This document shows positions 12,645 to 22,624 of a stretch of DNA of 64,000 bases, piece by piece. This stretch comes from Trichuris trichiura (lineage: Eukaryota > Nematoda > Enoplea > Trichinellida > Trichuridae). Location of the stretch: positions 620,001 through 684,000 of the forward strand of contig JBAJFE010000045.1 in assembly GCA_037903355.1 (NCBI GenBank). The letters are read 5' to 3'. Under the pieces are notes generated by a model. It did not search any database. It was not told the DNA's origin and saw only the letters and a list, made by a program, of their open reading frames with translations. Both the position numbers and the translations under genes were made by a program. Position 1 is the first letter of the stretch. The number at the start of each line of letters is the position of its first letter.

Positions 12645-12845
12645 TGATGGTCTTCAAAACTGAATGCTTCTTAACCAGTCTGGAGATCTTCATGATAGGG
12701 TCTCGTATGGTTCTGTCTTGCCCATTGTTGGTTTCTGAAATAATTAAACCAAATGCCCTACCAACCGATTGATTAGCAATTGCTAAAGAGAATTCAGAAC
12801 AATGTTTCACGTTCAGAGCTTTTCGGACCAACCTTGTCTTGTCTT
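12645..12845 (-). repeat. SINE-like copy, minus orientation
   Basis: The reverse complement contains TCGGTTGGTAGGGCATTTGG preceded by AACATTGTTCTGAATT and a gttggtccgaaaagctctgaacg-type leader. This is homologous to 13085-13235 on the plus strand and, more loosely, to the better preserved copies at 42164, 45550 and 45888. With the next copy it forms an inverted pair. The core resembles the D-arm region of a tRNA. Confidence 0.6.
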
Positions 12846-13084
12846 TAGTGATGACGGTTGGGAAGCTTTGCTTTGAGAAAAAGTTATTTAAGGGCTGGGA
12901 AGGGACGCCAGTCGGTATGGAACAACATCCGGTTTTACTAGAAACGGCTGTCTATGTCGAGCTGACCTCCGCTTTTTTGGCAGAGTTAATGGGTACGTTA
13001 TTCCAAATGAAAAGGGGCTGTTTTGTCTGTCGAAGGCGAAATTTTTTCAGAGTAAAGCTTTTACAACCATCCCTACAGAAGACG

Positions 13085-13235
13085 GGACAAGGTTGGTCCC
13101 GAAAGTTCCGAACGCATAACATTCTTCTGATTTTTCTTAATAACTGCTCATCCATCCATTGGTAGGGCGTTTGCACTGGTTATTTCGGAAGCAAAGAAAG
13201 GAGAAGACAAAAGTGTACGACAGCTCCACAATGAA
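13085..13235 (+). repeat. SINE-like copy, plus orientation
   Basis: Contains GGTTGGTCCCGAAAGTTCCG, a CTTAATAACTGCTCATCC block and CATTGGTAGGGCG. It is a diverged member of the family seen at 42164-42350, and the inverted partner of 12645-12845. Confidence 0.6.
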
Positions 13236-14375
13236 GGTTTTCCCTAATGTACGTTTTACATATTTCAGGATAGATGACTAGATGTACGTGCGGCTTGTCC
13301 TATCCTTCTTGTAAGACTAAGGAAGTTACGACGAACTCTTCTAGCTACTTGCAATGCCTTCATTCTCTTTTTGAAACAGGCAGATCAGGAGCCCGGTTCT
13401 GGAAAGCCCGGCGATATAAAGCCTACTGAGGTAGCTGTAGAGAGAGAGAAAGATCTGCAAGCATTTTGTACTCTGCGTCGTTGGACTGCTGGCTTTTCCT
13501 GCACAACCAGTCGACGAGCTGTTAGGTGCTACTTCTGTGACCGACTTGCGGGAGATGAGGTTTTTCAATTGGAGTACTGTTTTGTAACTCGATTTGTGGG
13601 CGTGATTCACTGGTTGTTGAAGGATCCTTACTCGATATTTCGACTGCTGCTCAAGAACATATATCACCTGCCGGAATCAGCTTCACTTGTAACCTACACC
13701 AGGTTAAACTGTTGGCTGTTCCGCATAAGAAATACGGAAAAATTTCACTAAACGTTTTTTAAACGGTCTTTACGCGTTGTTCATCAAATAACGTTTATTG
13801 TTATAAACGTTCCAAAGGTAGCTTTTGGGTCACTCCGAGACCTGTCTTCAGCGCTAGCACTGCTCACTGTCGAGCCACTGCTGAGAAGGAGGCAAGTGAA
13901 AGCTGTCTTCAGGTGCTGGACAAGTGGTGATTGTAACGCACAGTACAGATGAATGGCAGATAAAACGTCCTCTCGGCAGCTGGAATAATTCCCCCGGCAT
14001 GATTCCGTGTCTTTCAGTTTAATTGTGAAGCCCGTCTGAAACTTTCTTCCTCACACAAGTGGGACGCTACCTGCAACTGCGATAGCTGCCTCTAACATTA
14101 GCTGCTGTTGTCACAACAGTATCCGAAGTTCTTCCGTGAGGTGCTCAGGATGAATGACTACATCTCTTGCATACAGCAAATCTGGGTTCTAGCAAGAATT
14201 AATTCTAGATTATTCCGATAGGTCAGCTTTACTTCTAAAATTTAGAAATGAAATTTTTGTCTCATCGATGGTCGTCTCTATTTCTGCAGTTATGTATAAG
14301 CGCAGAAAGCAAAGCGGCAAAAGCACACAAGAATAAGCATAAACCATTTGGTGGAGGTATCTAAATTCATTCGTG
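13236..14375. other. intergenic; one decayed foldback-family fragment
   Basis: At about 13812-13850 the text GAGACCTGTCTTCAGCG with a preceding AGCTTTTGGGTCACTCC resembles the arm of the foldback elements at 15282 and 38859. An inverted AACGTTTATTGTTATAAACGTT lies just before it at about 13787. Open frame 13371-13751 shows no domain. Nothing else is recognised. Confidence 0.45.
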
Positions 14376-15168
14376 TCAGACAGAGGTGAGGAAGTGATAT
14401 GCCCAGCGAATGCTGGACTGCGGGAAGTGTGGGGGTGCTGGTGAATACTCAGCACTGTCGGGACTCTGGCACGGAAGTGGTTGAGGAACTGTAGCCTGAC
14501 ACGGTGTTTCCCGATAGGACGATTTGGGTCTCCTAGCGGGTGCTAAAGGGGGCACTTGGGGCACTCTTGAGATAAGAGGGCATATGCCCCGCATGCGCCA
14601 CCATGTTAAAGGTATAGTTTGCGGGCCTGCTGTTATGTACACTGCGTAAGATAAAGTTGCATTTCCATTTGCGCGTGCATTCACAGTTTTGAAGCCGCCT
14701 AGCGCCCGCTCAACTACACAGACCAATCACTGCTTGGGAAATTAACTAATCAGAATACTGGACAATGATAGCGTCTAGGGGACGATGGCAACATCTAGGG
14801 AACGATGGAGGGCAAAAGGTTGGAAAACACTACCCTAATCGAATTATCAAAATGCATGTCAGCACAAAACGTTGAAGCATACTTAAGCGAATGGAAAAGT
14901 ACTTCAACGCAGCACTGGTGTTGCGGGAAAGTTTCAAAAAAGACATTTCGCTTAGCTTAAAACAACTAGAAATACTTGAACGAAGGATGAAACCTGCAAA
15001 GAAAGCAAAAGAATGAACTTACCCACCGGCAGACTTTCCTCCCACTCTGCGGTATAAATCTGTTGCACATGCAAACAAAGCGTAGGCTGTACACACAATG
15101 ATCAGCTGCCAAGCCAACAGAGCTCCGACCAGACAGTACTTCAATGCGCAGGCTCTTACATCTACTGG
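14376..15168 (-). CDS. membrane protein, last two exons only (partial)
   Basis: Exon 15023-15168 has an acceptor (TTACTTACAG on the minus strand) and a strong donor GTAAGTTC. It encodes a hydrophobic span including CLVGALLAWQLIIVCTAYAL and then a basic turn (DLYRRVGGKSAGG). Its phase-2 end joins exon 14376-14565 (acceptor after TTATCTCAAG), which encodes a proline-rich tail (VPQVPPLAPARRPK, PQPLPCQSP, SPAPPHFPQ) ending in TGA. The 146- and 190-base exons keep the frame. This suggests a small membrane protein with a cytoplasmic proline-rich C-terminus able to bind SH3 or WW partners (inference). No family is recognised. Earlier exons should lie above 15168 on the minus strand; I could not identify them confidently. 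Confidence 0.55.
14566..15022 (-). other. intron of the membrane-protein gene
   Basis: Starts with GTAAGTTC and ends with CTTATCTCAAG on the minus strand, about 457 bases. No other element was recognised inside. Confidence 0.45.
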
Positions 15169-15281
15169 CTGTAAGTAAGTGCTATGCAACGCGAGAAATT
15201 GGGATCACCTAAATGCAACCAATGCATGAACATCATTTTTCTTTGAATACTCGAACGTCGGAAAGTATAAGTTAAGATGTT

Positions 15282-15521
15282 ATCATAATGTAAAAGTTTT
15301 ATTACGGAAGTATTCCCGTTCAATGTGCTGAATAATTCCGGAGCTTTCGGGTCGACCGAGACCCGTCTTCAGCGGTTGTGAGTAAGACGAAAGAAGACGA
15401 AGACGGGTCTCGGTCGACCCGAAAGCTCCGGAATTATTCAGCACATTGAACGGGAATACTTCCGTAATAAAACTTTTACATTATGAAAACATTTGTTCCT
15501 GTAGCAAGAAACCACATTTTC
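15282..15521. mobile_element. foldback retroposon with perfect 87-bp arms and 13-bp target duplication
   Basis: Arms 15284-15370 and 15399-15485 are exact reverse complements (87 of 87 bases by my reading), separated by 28 bases. The right arm is followed by a tail ending AAGAAACCACATTTTC. The direct repeat AAGTTAAGATGTT flanks the whole insertion at 15269-15281 and 15522-15534. The second copy at 38859-39156 has the same arms, the same tail and its own 14-base duplication. Duplications of variable length plus a one-sided tail look more like target-primed retroposition than cut-and-paste transposition. Confidence 0.85.
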
Positions 15522-15534
15522 AAGTTAAGATGTT

Positions 15535-16500
15535 TTGCGCTAATCAGCAGACATGCAAACCTCAGGTCTTTTGGGCCATGCGCCCACAAAACATGCAGTA
15601 AATGAAGTTGTAAGCAAAGGCAAATATGTAGCGTCGAGTTAAGATGACGTAGTTCTGGCATCAAAACGCAGCTATCTCGTTATTGCGAATGGCCGAATTT
15701 GTTGTCCGCCATAGAGAAGCACGTTGACAAGCAAAATATAAACCTCCCATTACGAAAGAACTAATGTTTCAACGAACATGTAAAGGTTTCTCCACTTCAA
15801 ACAAATGAAGAAAGTGTTAGTCATGAAACAAATACAAACTGGTCGAAGTAAAAGTACATATGGGTGGTGCACTGAATAAGAAATGAAAGTTTAAATTTGT
15901 TTTTGCTTTGTCCTTTTCCTCATAAGCGCTATGCCAAAGCAGGAACGCAAGTGATGACCACAAAGGGACGAACGAATGGCAGATCACCAGAATTATCTCA
16001 GCATTGCACTCAGTGTATTGTACTACAAAACAGGAAAGGTTTTCTCCTGGAGGTTAGAAAATACCAATACAGCTGCGCAAGTACAGGAAAAGACGAGAGC
16101 CCGTTCCATGACCAGCAGCAATAAATGTCTGCCTTAAAGTTAGCCTCATCCTTTATCGTGAACAAACCGAGCAATAGACAATTCACGATATAAAAATTGT
16201 AGACAACGACGGCTGACTCTGTTCGGAATTACGACCTTTCCTAATTTCGAATTCTTCGCTATTTCGACTGTTCAATATCCTTTCGTTCCCAGGATTTTGG
16301 CTATTCGACATTTTGACCATTCGGTGTTTTGACATTGTCTTCTCAGTTTCCGTTTTATGACCGTCGCTGGGAGAGCCAATAGGACTCGCTGATCGTCCTT
16401 CACGCAATCGTTTGCCCAGAAAACCAGTTTTGCAAAATCCATTGACTTATGTGCTGCACGTTTCAATGAAAAAAGCTGAAAATACGATACTGTCACTGTA
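15535..16500. other. no gene recognised
   Basis: On the minus strand, 15560-15660 encodes a possible hydrophobic stretch (RRYIFAFAYNFIYCMFCGR) that might be an upstream exon of the membrane-protein gene, but no convincing splice pair was found. The remainder is AT-rich with scattered short frames. Confidence 0.3.
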
Positions 16501-16519
16501 GCAACCATCCTTTAATAGC

Positions 16520-16862
16520 ACGTTTTGTAATCCGCTGGAATCCTACTACTCTGACTTCTCTTTTTACACTCGCAAACGTTTCCCAACCATCCAACTGATT
16601 GAAAAACTGTACTTACGCGTGTGCATGCTTCCTGGACGATAAGGCAATGCAAGCGATTAACTAAATACATTAAATCATTCTCAGAGACATTTTTGCCAAT
16701 TTTTGGACGGTACGTTCTAATTGAGAGCAATAGGCATCAGTTAAAATGGTTTCACCGGACCTGAAAAATTTATGGTGGAACATAAGGGAAAACCAATTTA
16801 GGAGAGCGCACAAACCCATCCTCACATTAGCATTTGTTGGGCTACTCCTGTTGAACCACATA
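16520..16862 (-). pseudogene. mariner transposase fragment, middle region
   Basis: The minus-strand frame 16670-16861 contains FRSGETILTDAYCSQLERT, matching the mariner segment usually read as LLPSGETINSDLYCQQLERL just before the catalytic DNARPH block. The frame then breaks, and only a weak trace (SVGWLG) follows. It is a dead fossil of the Tc1/mariner superfamily. Confidence 0.6.
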
Positions 16863-17076
16863 GCTCCCAGCTTTTTGTTGCTACAAGGGAGCTATTTCTC
16901 TTTGCAAAACGAGATACAATCCACAAAGAATCTGTTTACCGAGGTTTCAGAAACTTTTTCAACTTGTTAGTCCTTCTGCCTTTCTGCTGATATGCCGAAT
17001 CGTGTGCCACTCATGTCTATAGCATTCTTATCCTATTAAACTGTCTGAGCTGCCAAATAATCATGTCGAAAAACGT

Positions 17077-17262
17077 CATGTTTACAGTAGAAACGATACA
17101 GTTGCAGAGCAGTTGCAGCAGCAGGTAGAGCAGTTGTCTCGTTTAATTACAGATACCAATACAGACAAAACACGGGAAAAGCCATAGAAGATCTACCAAA
17201 ACAATGAAACACTATCCCGTTACGAAGCTCCCCGTGTTCATGGAAGGAAACTCTGTCAAGTG
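17077..17262 (+). repeat. SINE-like copy, diverged
   Basis: Shares GGTAGAGCAGTTGTCTCGTT, ATTACAGATACCAATACA, CACGGGAAAAGCCATAGAAG and ACTATCCCGTTACGAAGC with the copies at 42164 and 45888. The 3' part matches the longer tail of the 45888 copy. Confidence 0.65.
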
Positions 17263-19223
17263 CTATATTACCTGTAGTGGTATTTGCATGATTTTAACCG
17301 GCTGGAACTGAATAGCGATAGAACAGAACATCAGGGGTTTATTTTGCCACTTCTTGTAAAATGGGAAAACATAAAAAAGGAAGACTAACCGCATTCATTG
17401 TGAGCGTTTAAAGATGGTTGTGCGACTTAAGCCCGTGCAACCCTGTCGTCAACAAAAGCTGCCACGTGAAAACGTTGGTTCCTCAATATGCATTAAAACG
17501 CTTGATTGGAAAAGGACATTTCTGCAGGTAGAAAGTCGGGAATGCAGGATGGAATGAAAGTTGGTTTCGCTGAATCGTACATACAGAGACCATGAAAGCC
17601 ACCCCATGGAGGCATATCGAACTGCAAGCAGGCAATGCACAAATATTGCGAGATCGAAAGGAAAACCGCATCGAAAGGAACATTTGGAAACACGGCTGGC
17701 GAAACATAATAGACGCGGAGATGTATGAAAAGGAGATTGCCCACTAGCGACAGTCATTTGCCGTTTGATAACATGTATTGTTGTAAACCAAAGTAAATGT
17801 ACCGCATGGAAAGGAAGCCACAAGGAATCGTGCCAGCATGAGAACTAAAGCGTCTCTAGAACATGGCTGGCGAAACAATGCATTCTCGTTCGAACCAAGG
17901 GAAGATCGTCTATTGACGGCATTCATAAGCCAGACAGCAGATGCCCTTAACACGAAACACGCATCTAACCGTACGCACGGAAAAAAACTGCATCCAAAAA
18001 CAAAAGATCAAAAATGGAAGCGTTGCTGCTTACCGAAACTAAATCTAGCCACTTTCTATTGTTTAACAGTTTGAGAGCAGTAGCGATGATAAACAATACA
18101 AACGTCAAGTTCACTTTATTCCGACGTTTCTGCGCTGCTAGCCTGCCTGTATGCTTTTGAACTCAAACATATCTACTTAAATTGTCTTGCCTGCTTTATC
18201 CCACGGCAAACGTTGGGGTTTTTTTGGTGGTATGCCCTGCCGTCATGCAGTAATTTTGTCTGCCTTCCTCGTCTATCCTTACGTAAGCTTACGCCTCAAC
18301 ATGAGGGCAGGTTTTAGTTTAAGCTTTAAGTAAGGGCAAAAAACGACAGCTGGCATTCTTGCCAGTAAGGGCAAAACTGGATGCTTGCCGTAAAGGAACC
18401 TGCATTTCTTAATCGTTGGGACAGACAACTGATAACTAACTGTATGTTTCGCCCGCCTTAATCAACATTTTTAAGCATTCACCCTTCAGTTTAAAAATAG
18501 TAAATCAGTTCTTCACCCCTTCGTTTTTGGCCAAAAGTAGCCATTGCTCGAACGGAGAAAGCCCTGTTGCCCTGACTGCGAAACAGATTATCAGGCATTC
18601 AACTGCATTCCTCTTAGGTGGCGGCGAAGGGATTAGCAGCTGCAGATTTAAATAAATTATTTGGGAAAAAGCCATCGAACATTCTTAGATTACGAAGTCG
18701 GCTGCACGGCCGTAACTACGTATACACTGACTAGGGGAATTTCCTGGTTACGAATTTTCTATGCCCATTTTCACTGCTTAGATTGAGTAAATGCCGTGAG
18801 AAGACGTTGTTTCACAAATTAAATAAGCAATCAGTGAAGGACACTTCACCCCGTAGCTACCTTTGCATGAAACCAAACAGAAAAAGCTCAGTAATTTTGC
18901 TGCCTGAATGCGAACTTCCGGCGGTCTAACGTTCATAATTCCATCCCATATTTAAACGAAATGCATTTTCGCAACAGCTCGCTTAAGAAACACTATTCAG
19001 CCGCACCAAAACCCTCAAAATAGTAATACCTACACTTGAAACCCTGCGATACATTTGGCATAATCCCATGTCGCGAAACACTTTCAGATTAGACGAATAG
19101 TTTGCCCAGTCTCGCTAAAGTCAAGTACTATTAGGGTAGAAAACAGTAGTTGCACATTACATGATAAAAATGCGTGATTACACTGCAGTTACAAAGCGCA
19201 AGAAGATTCGCAGTCGATTTAGT
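17263..19223. other. intergenic, nothing recognised
   Basis: Overlapping open frames on the minus strand at 17449-17823 look compositional rather than coding, with no domain or splice support. Short direct repeats (AGTAAGGGCAAAA at about 18330 and 18366) are present. Confidence 0.4.
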
Positions 19224-19239
19224 GGCCCTGAAAAGGGCC
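19224..19239 (-). terminator. histone mRNA 3' stem-loop
   Basis: The minus strand reads GGCCCTTTTCAGGGCC, a six-base stem with the four-base loop TTTC, 35 bases beyond the H2B stop codon. This is the signal bound by stem-loop binding protein and marks a replication-dependent, non-polyadenylated histone message. Confidence 0.93.
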
Positions 19240-19273
19240 GTTTTGGGTCATATGACAGCAACAGAGTTGCCGC

Positions 19274-19645
19274 CTACTTGGTGCTCATGTACTTGTTTAC
19301 TGCCTTTGTCCCTTCGTTTACCGCGTGCATGCTGAGCTCACCCGGCAGCAAAAGGCGAACTGCAGCTTGGACCTCTCTTGCTCCAATAGTCTTGCGTTTG
19401 CTGTGCTGGGCCAGACGGGAAGCCGCCAATGCTATTCGATCAAACATGTCATTGACAAAGCTGTTCATGATCCACATTGACTTTCTGCTTATTCCCAGTT
19501 CAGAATGATATAACTTCAGCATCTTGTAAATGTAAATGCAGAACGACTCCTTCCTTTTCTTCCGTCTTTTCTTGTCACCACTGCTCTTTGTCACACGAGA
19601 GCTCCCAGCTTGCTTCACGTCTTCCTCTGTAGACTGTCCAGGCAT
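19274..19645 (-). CDS. H2B: histone H2B, divergent but intact
   Basis: 123 residues, single exon. The histone fold is clear: [20 protein letters not shown], then [31 protein letters not shown] and the C-terminal [15 protein letters not shown]. The N-terminal tail has basic patches (KKRRKKRK). It packs DNA in nucleosomes with H2A. The start at 19645 was chosen because it follows the standard MP- start and has the expected length; an upstream in-frame ATG at 19672 adds nine hydrophobic residues and is unlikely. Several substitutions at normally conserved sites ([15 protein letters not shown] for SYSIYVYKVLKQVHPD) suggest a variant or a relaxed copy. The 3' stem-loop supports expression in S phase. 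It is head-to-head with an H2A relic at 19878. Confidence 0.92.
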   Translation of the reverse strand: MPGQSTEEDVKQAGSSRVTKSSGDKKRRKKRKESFCIYIYKMLKLYHSELGISRKSMWIMNSFVNDMFDRIALAASRLAQHSKRKTIGAREVQAAVRLLLPGELSMHAVNEGTKAVNKYMSTK

Positions 19646-19877
19646 CTCAAAAACTACGAGCAAAAATGACAAATGCCCATCCGACGGCGGTATAAATAGG
19701 CGGCTGGGGAGCCATCTGGGTTAGCGTTGACTAATCAGAATCGACCATTTAAGCAGTAGCGGTTGTGTAACTCACCCACGCACTATTTAAGCGGCGTACA
19801 TTCCGGTGCACGATTTTCTGCTCTTATGCTTTTGTATTAATTAGATGGCACGCTAAGACTGATCGCAGAAAAAAGAG
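19646..19877. promoter_or_regulatory. shared promoter region between divergent H2B and H2A
   Basis: About 230 bases separate the two starts. A TATAAATA lies at 19691 on the plus strand. Near-TATA motifs CCATTTAAGCAG (about 19745) and CTATTTAAGCGG (about 19783) read as CTTAAAT on the minus strand. Divergent H2A-H2B pairs sharing one short promoter are usual in animals; which motif serves which gene cannot be decided here. Confidence 0.5.
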
Positions 19878-20183
19878 AAGTCAAAGCTAAGGCGAAACTT
19901 CCTAGCAGCACACATTAGGCATGCAGTTTATCATTAGTCGTATTGACCGTCTGCTTCAACGAGGGAATTTTGCTGAATGAATTGAACCTAAAACCAGTGT
20001 GCCTGACTGCCAACATACTAGATAAGGGAAATTCTGGAGTTGCCCGGAAACGCAGATCGCGACAACAAAAAGTCAGGAATCATCCAACGCCTTCTGCAGT
20101 TGGCCGTACGAAATGCCGAAGAACGGAGCAGATTTTTAGGTGGCTTGACAATTGCTAAAGATGGTGGCAAGTACCATCTTTAA
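19878..20183 (+). pseudogene. H2A: histone H2A pseudogene
   Basis: H2A can be followed across three frames: VKAKAKLPSSTH (tail), GMQFIISRIDRLLQRGNFAE then a TGA at 19978, [10 protein letters not shown], and from 20028 an open block with [30 protein letters not shown] and [12 protein letters not shown], ending at TAA 20181. All parts are in the correct order for H2A (compare [21 protein letters not shown] and EILELAGNAARDNKK). The stop and frameshifts make it non-functional. No canonical histone stem-loop follows. Its head-to-head position with H2B shows an ancestral divergent pair in which one partner decayed. Confidence 0.88.
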
Positions 20184-20560
20184 CATGCAGTCCACTCGCA
20201 GAGAATAGGAGCTGCAGTGTACTTGAAATAAAAGACGGTATTGTAGGGGATCAAATTCACTCTCCAGAAAACTTTAGCTACAGTAGCTGTAGTTGCTTGA
20301 TCATGCCAGCCGCAGCACGGCACCGCGAGATGTCGCCTCCTAACTTACATAAAAGGACGGCACCTACTAATCCACAAATATAGGTAGCGCTTAGGAGATT
20401 GACAGCTGTAAAGGGCACATACTAACCTCACGCTTATAGTGCGAGACCTAGTAAACTAACGTCCTTAACCCCAACTGCATTATTATACCCCCTTCTACGA
20501 CCACCTACCGTCCACACGTGTATATATACCCTCTATTCTAATCATCAATATGCGTTGCAT
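20184..20560. other. intergenic, nothing recognised
   Basis: Contains TATATATA at about 20521 upstream of the minisatellite. No coding signal. Confidence 0.4.
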
Positions 20561-20570
20561 GCGTCGCATT

Positions 20571-20768
20571 ATTCCCGTACCGAATTTCCGTCTACCGTTC
20601 CCGTACCGACTTTCGGTCTACCGTTCCTGTACCGACTTCCGTCTACCGTTCCGTACTGACTTTCGGTCTACCGTTCCTGCACCGTCTTTCGGTCTACCGT
20701 TCCGTACCGACTTTCGGTCTACCGTTGCCGTACCAACTTTCCGTCTTTCCGTTTACCGTTCCGTTTGT
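20571..20768 (+). repeat. minisatellite, about 8 copies of a 24-26 bp unit
   Basis: The unit is approximately CGTACCGACTTTCGGTCTAC followed by CGTTC, with variants such as ACTTCCGTCTACCGTTCCG. Copies are imperfect. It is open in one frame (20550-20894), giving a repetitive FRLPFRTDFRSTV-like peptide, but this is almost certainly a by-product of the repeat. Confidence 0.9.
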
Positions 20769-20952
20769 ATATATCTGCCGTTTATACGAAATAAACGGTA
20801 TCGTTGCTACACGTTGAAGAAAAGCAAATCAGCAACGACAGTAGTAATATCGAATCTGCTGGTCTTGAAATACTTCCTATTTTCAGCGTGGTAAAAGTGA
20901 GTGCTGTCTATTAATTACTTCAGCTGCATATTTTTAGCTTCGAATTACTATA

Positions 20953-22122
20953 CACTCGGGCCTTGTTATCCACGGTTAATTCGTCCAAAATTTTGAGCTT
21001 TTCACTGCGTTAAGCTGAATCCGCGTTATATAGGGTACCTTACGAAAATGTTCTGGCCGCGTATTTGGTTTTGTACCCTTGCATTCCTTCTGGAACGGTT
21101 ATCATACGGAGTGATCCTTCGAAGCTTGGTACTACAGAATCTAGGTACAAAATAAGGATTTCCATGAGGCTGCGCTTCTCCAATGGAGCCAGCCATCAGA
21201 GTCCAGGCTGTTAGATACAAGAAGGGATGAAAATAAGATGCCCTTTTCTTAAAAGCCTGGAAAGAGCGTACTTTAATGAGCTAACCGATGTACTGGTGCG
21301 CGAATTGGGTACAGAGCAGGGGAAATATAAAACACAGAGGCGCACGTAAGCAGTAGTACTGAACATCGCATAGAACACGTCCACATAAAACAAAACGTCC
21401 ACGGCATAAACGCTTGGGGCGTCAGGAATCAATTTACCCACCTTCTGTAGGTGGACGGAGATCTCCTGGAGAACAGGCAGTTCTACGGTTTCCTGAGAAC
21501 TTGTTGGCAACGAAACGTCTTGCCTTAACACGTTAGTCTTCGCATCTGCCGGAGCTTTATTTAAAAGCATTGTTATAGGGAGCTGTTTCTCCCTTTTCCT
21601 CGTTTCAAAGAATAAATCTTGTAGCGGCTTCAACGAAACCGTTATTCCTCGTGTGCCCATGATGCCACGTTCCATGGATGAATCGTATTGAGCAATCATA
21701 TCTTTTAGGGCCTGAGCTTGCCGGAAAATACTGGCAAGCTTTTGCAGTGCTAATCCGAGGGTATTTAAGCTCCTGCATCTTCCATAACGTCGTCGTCCCT
21801 ACCCGTAAGTGATTGCATCAGTTCTTCGAGTTTCTCGTTGGTGAATGGCTTTCCACAATCTTCTATGTGCCCCCTGATCTCGTCCTCTATCATGTCGGTG
21901 AAACCGTCAGCCCCAACTACTTGGCAATTTTTACTATGTCCATGGCCTCATCGATGGCACCTAAGTCCTCTCATTCACTGGCTGCGTCTCCCCACAAACG
22001 CTTCTAGCAACCACAGACTGTTCTACGTTTTATATCGTGTACTGCCGTGTAAATGATGTCGTCACTATTTCACGCTGAACAAACCGAGTTGTATGGAATC
22101 CGCGGTTAACGAGAGCTGACTG
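20953..22122 (-). mobile_element. Tigger-like DNA transposon, decayed
   Basis: Flanked by TA (20951 and 22123). The ends read CACTCGGGCCTTGTTATCCA and, inverted, CAGTCAGCTCTCGTTAACCG, related to the better preserved TIRs of the element at 55594. On the minus strand, 21790-22000 carries a Tigger C-terminal-like acidic stretch (LGADGFTDMIEDEIRG, PFTNEKLEELMQSL). Frames downstream are broken, including the 162-residue open frame at 21211-21699, which has no recognised fold. Confidence 0.65.
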
Positions 22123-22440
22123 TACTATCTAACAGCGCGTTGCTTTTGCACGTAGAATTTTGTTCAGTTTGGTGGTCCTGGAAAGGTCCATTTCGCGTCA
22201 GCGAGAAGAACGAGTTCCTTTCAGTCTTTCTTGGCAACATTGTCCTCACTCTTTTTCAGCAGAAACCTAACTTGGATATTCGGCAGTACGCCATCGTGAA
22301 CAACTGTTACCCCTTTCAAGAATCTGCTCAGTTCTTCATCATTTCCCACGGCCAAAATGCAAATGCTGTGGGATGATCCATGTCATGAGTTCTCAGGTGT
22401 TTTCGTTCCATCGCTTTCTGTGGAAAACGTTTTTTAATAC

Positions 22441-22620
22441 CAATATTCGTGGGAAAATTTTGCACGAACGACTTTTACTCTTGTCGTCTTTGATGGGATC
22501 TCTGTGCTCTTTGAAACGCCTTACCCACTCGTAGACAGCTGATTAAATGGTGCACTACTTCTGTAAATCTGCTGCAAAGATTGAATAATCCTTCTTGACT
22601 GTCAACCAAATTTAGATAGA
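22441..22620 (-). pseudogene. mariner transposase fragment, N-terminal HTH linker
   Basis: The minus strand reads AVYEWVRRFKEHRDPIKDD, matching the mariner stretch VYEWHKRFKEGREDVEDD that ends the DNA-binding domain. A stop lies just upstream and no catalytic domain follows. Confidence 0.5.
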
Positions 22621-22624
22621 AATT

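Noticed and set aside
17449..17823. Three overlapping minus-strand ORFs suggesting a gene
   Set aside because: All three frames are open by composition; no domain, no splice sites, and adjacent sequence is repetitive.
19161..19508. 115-residue plus-strand ORF
   Set aside because: Antisense shadow of histone H2B.
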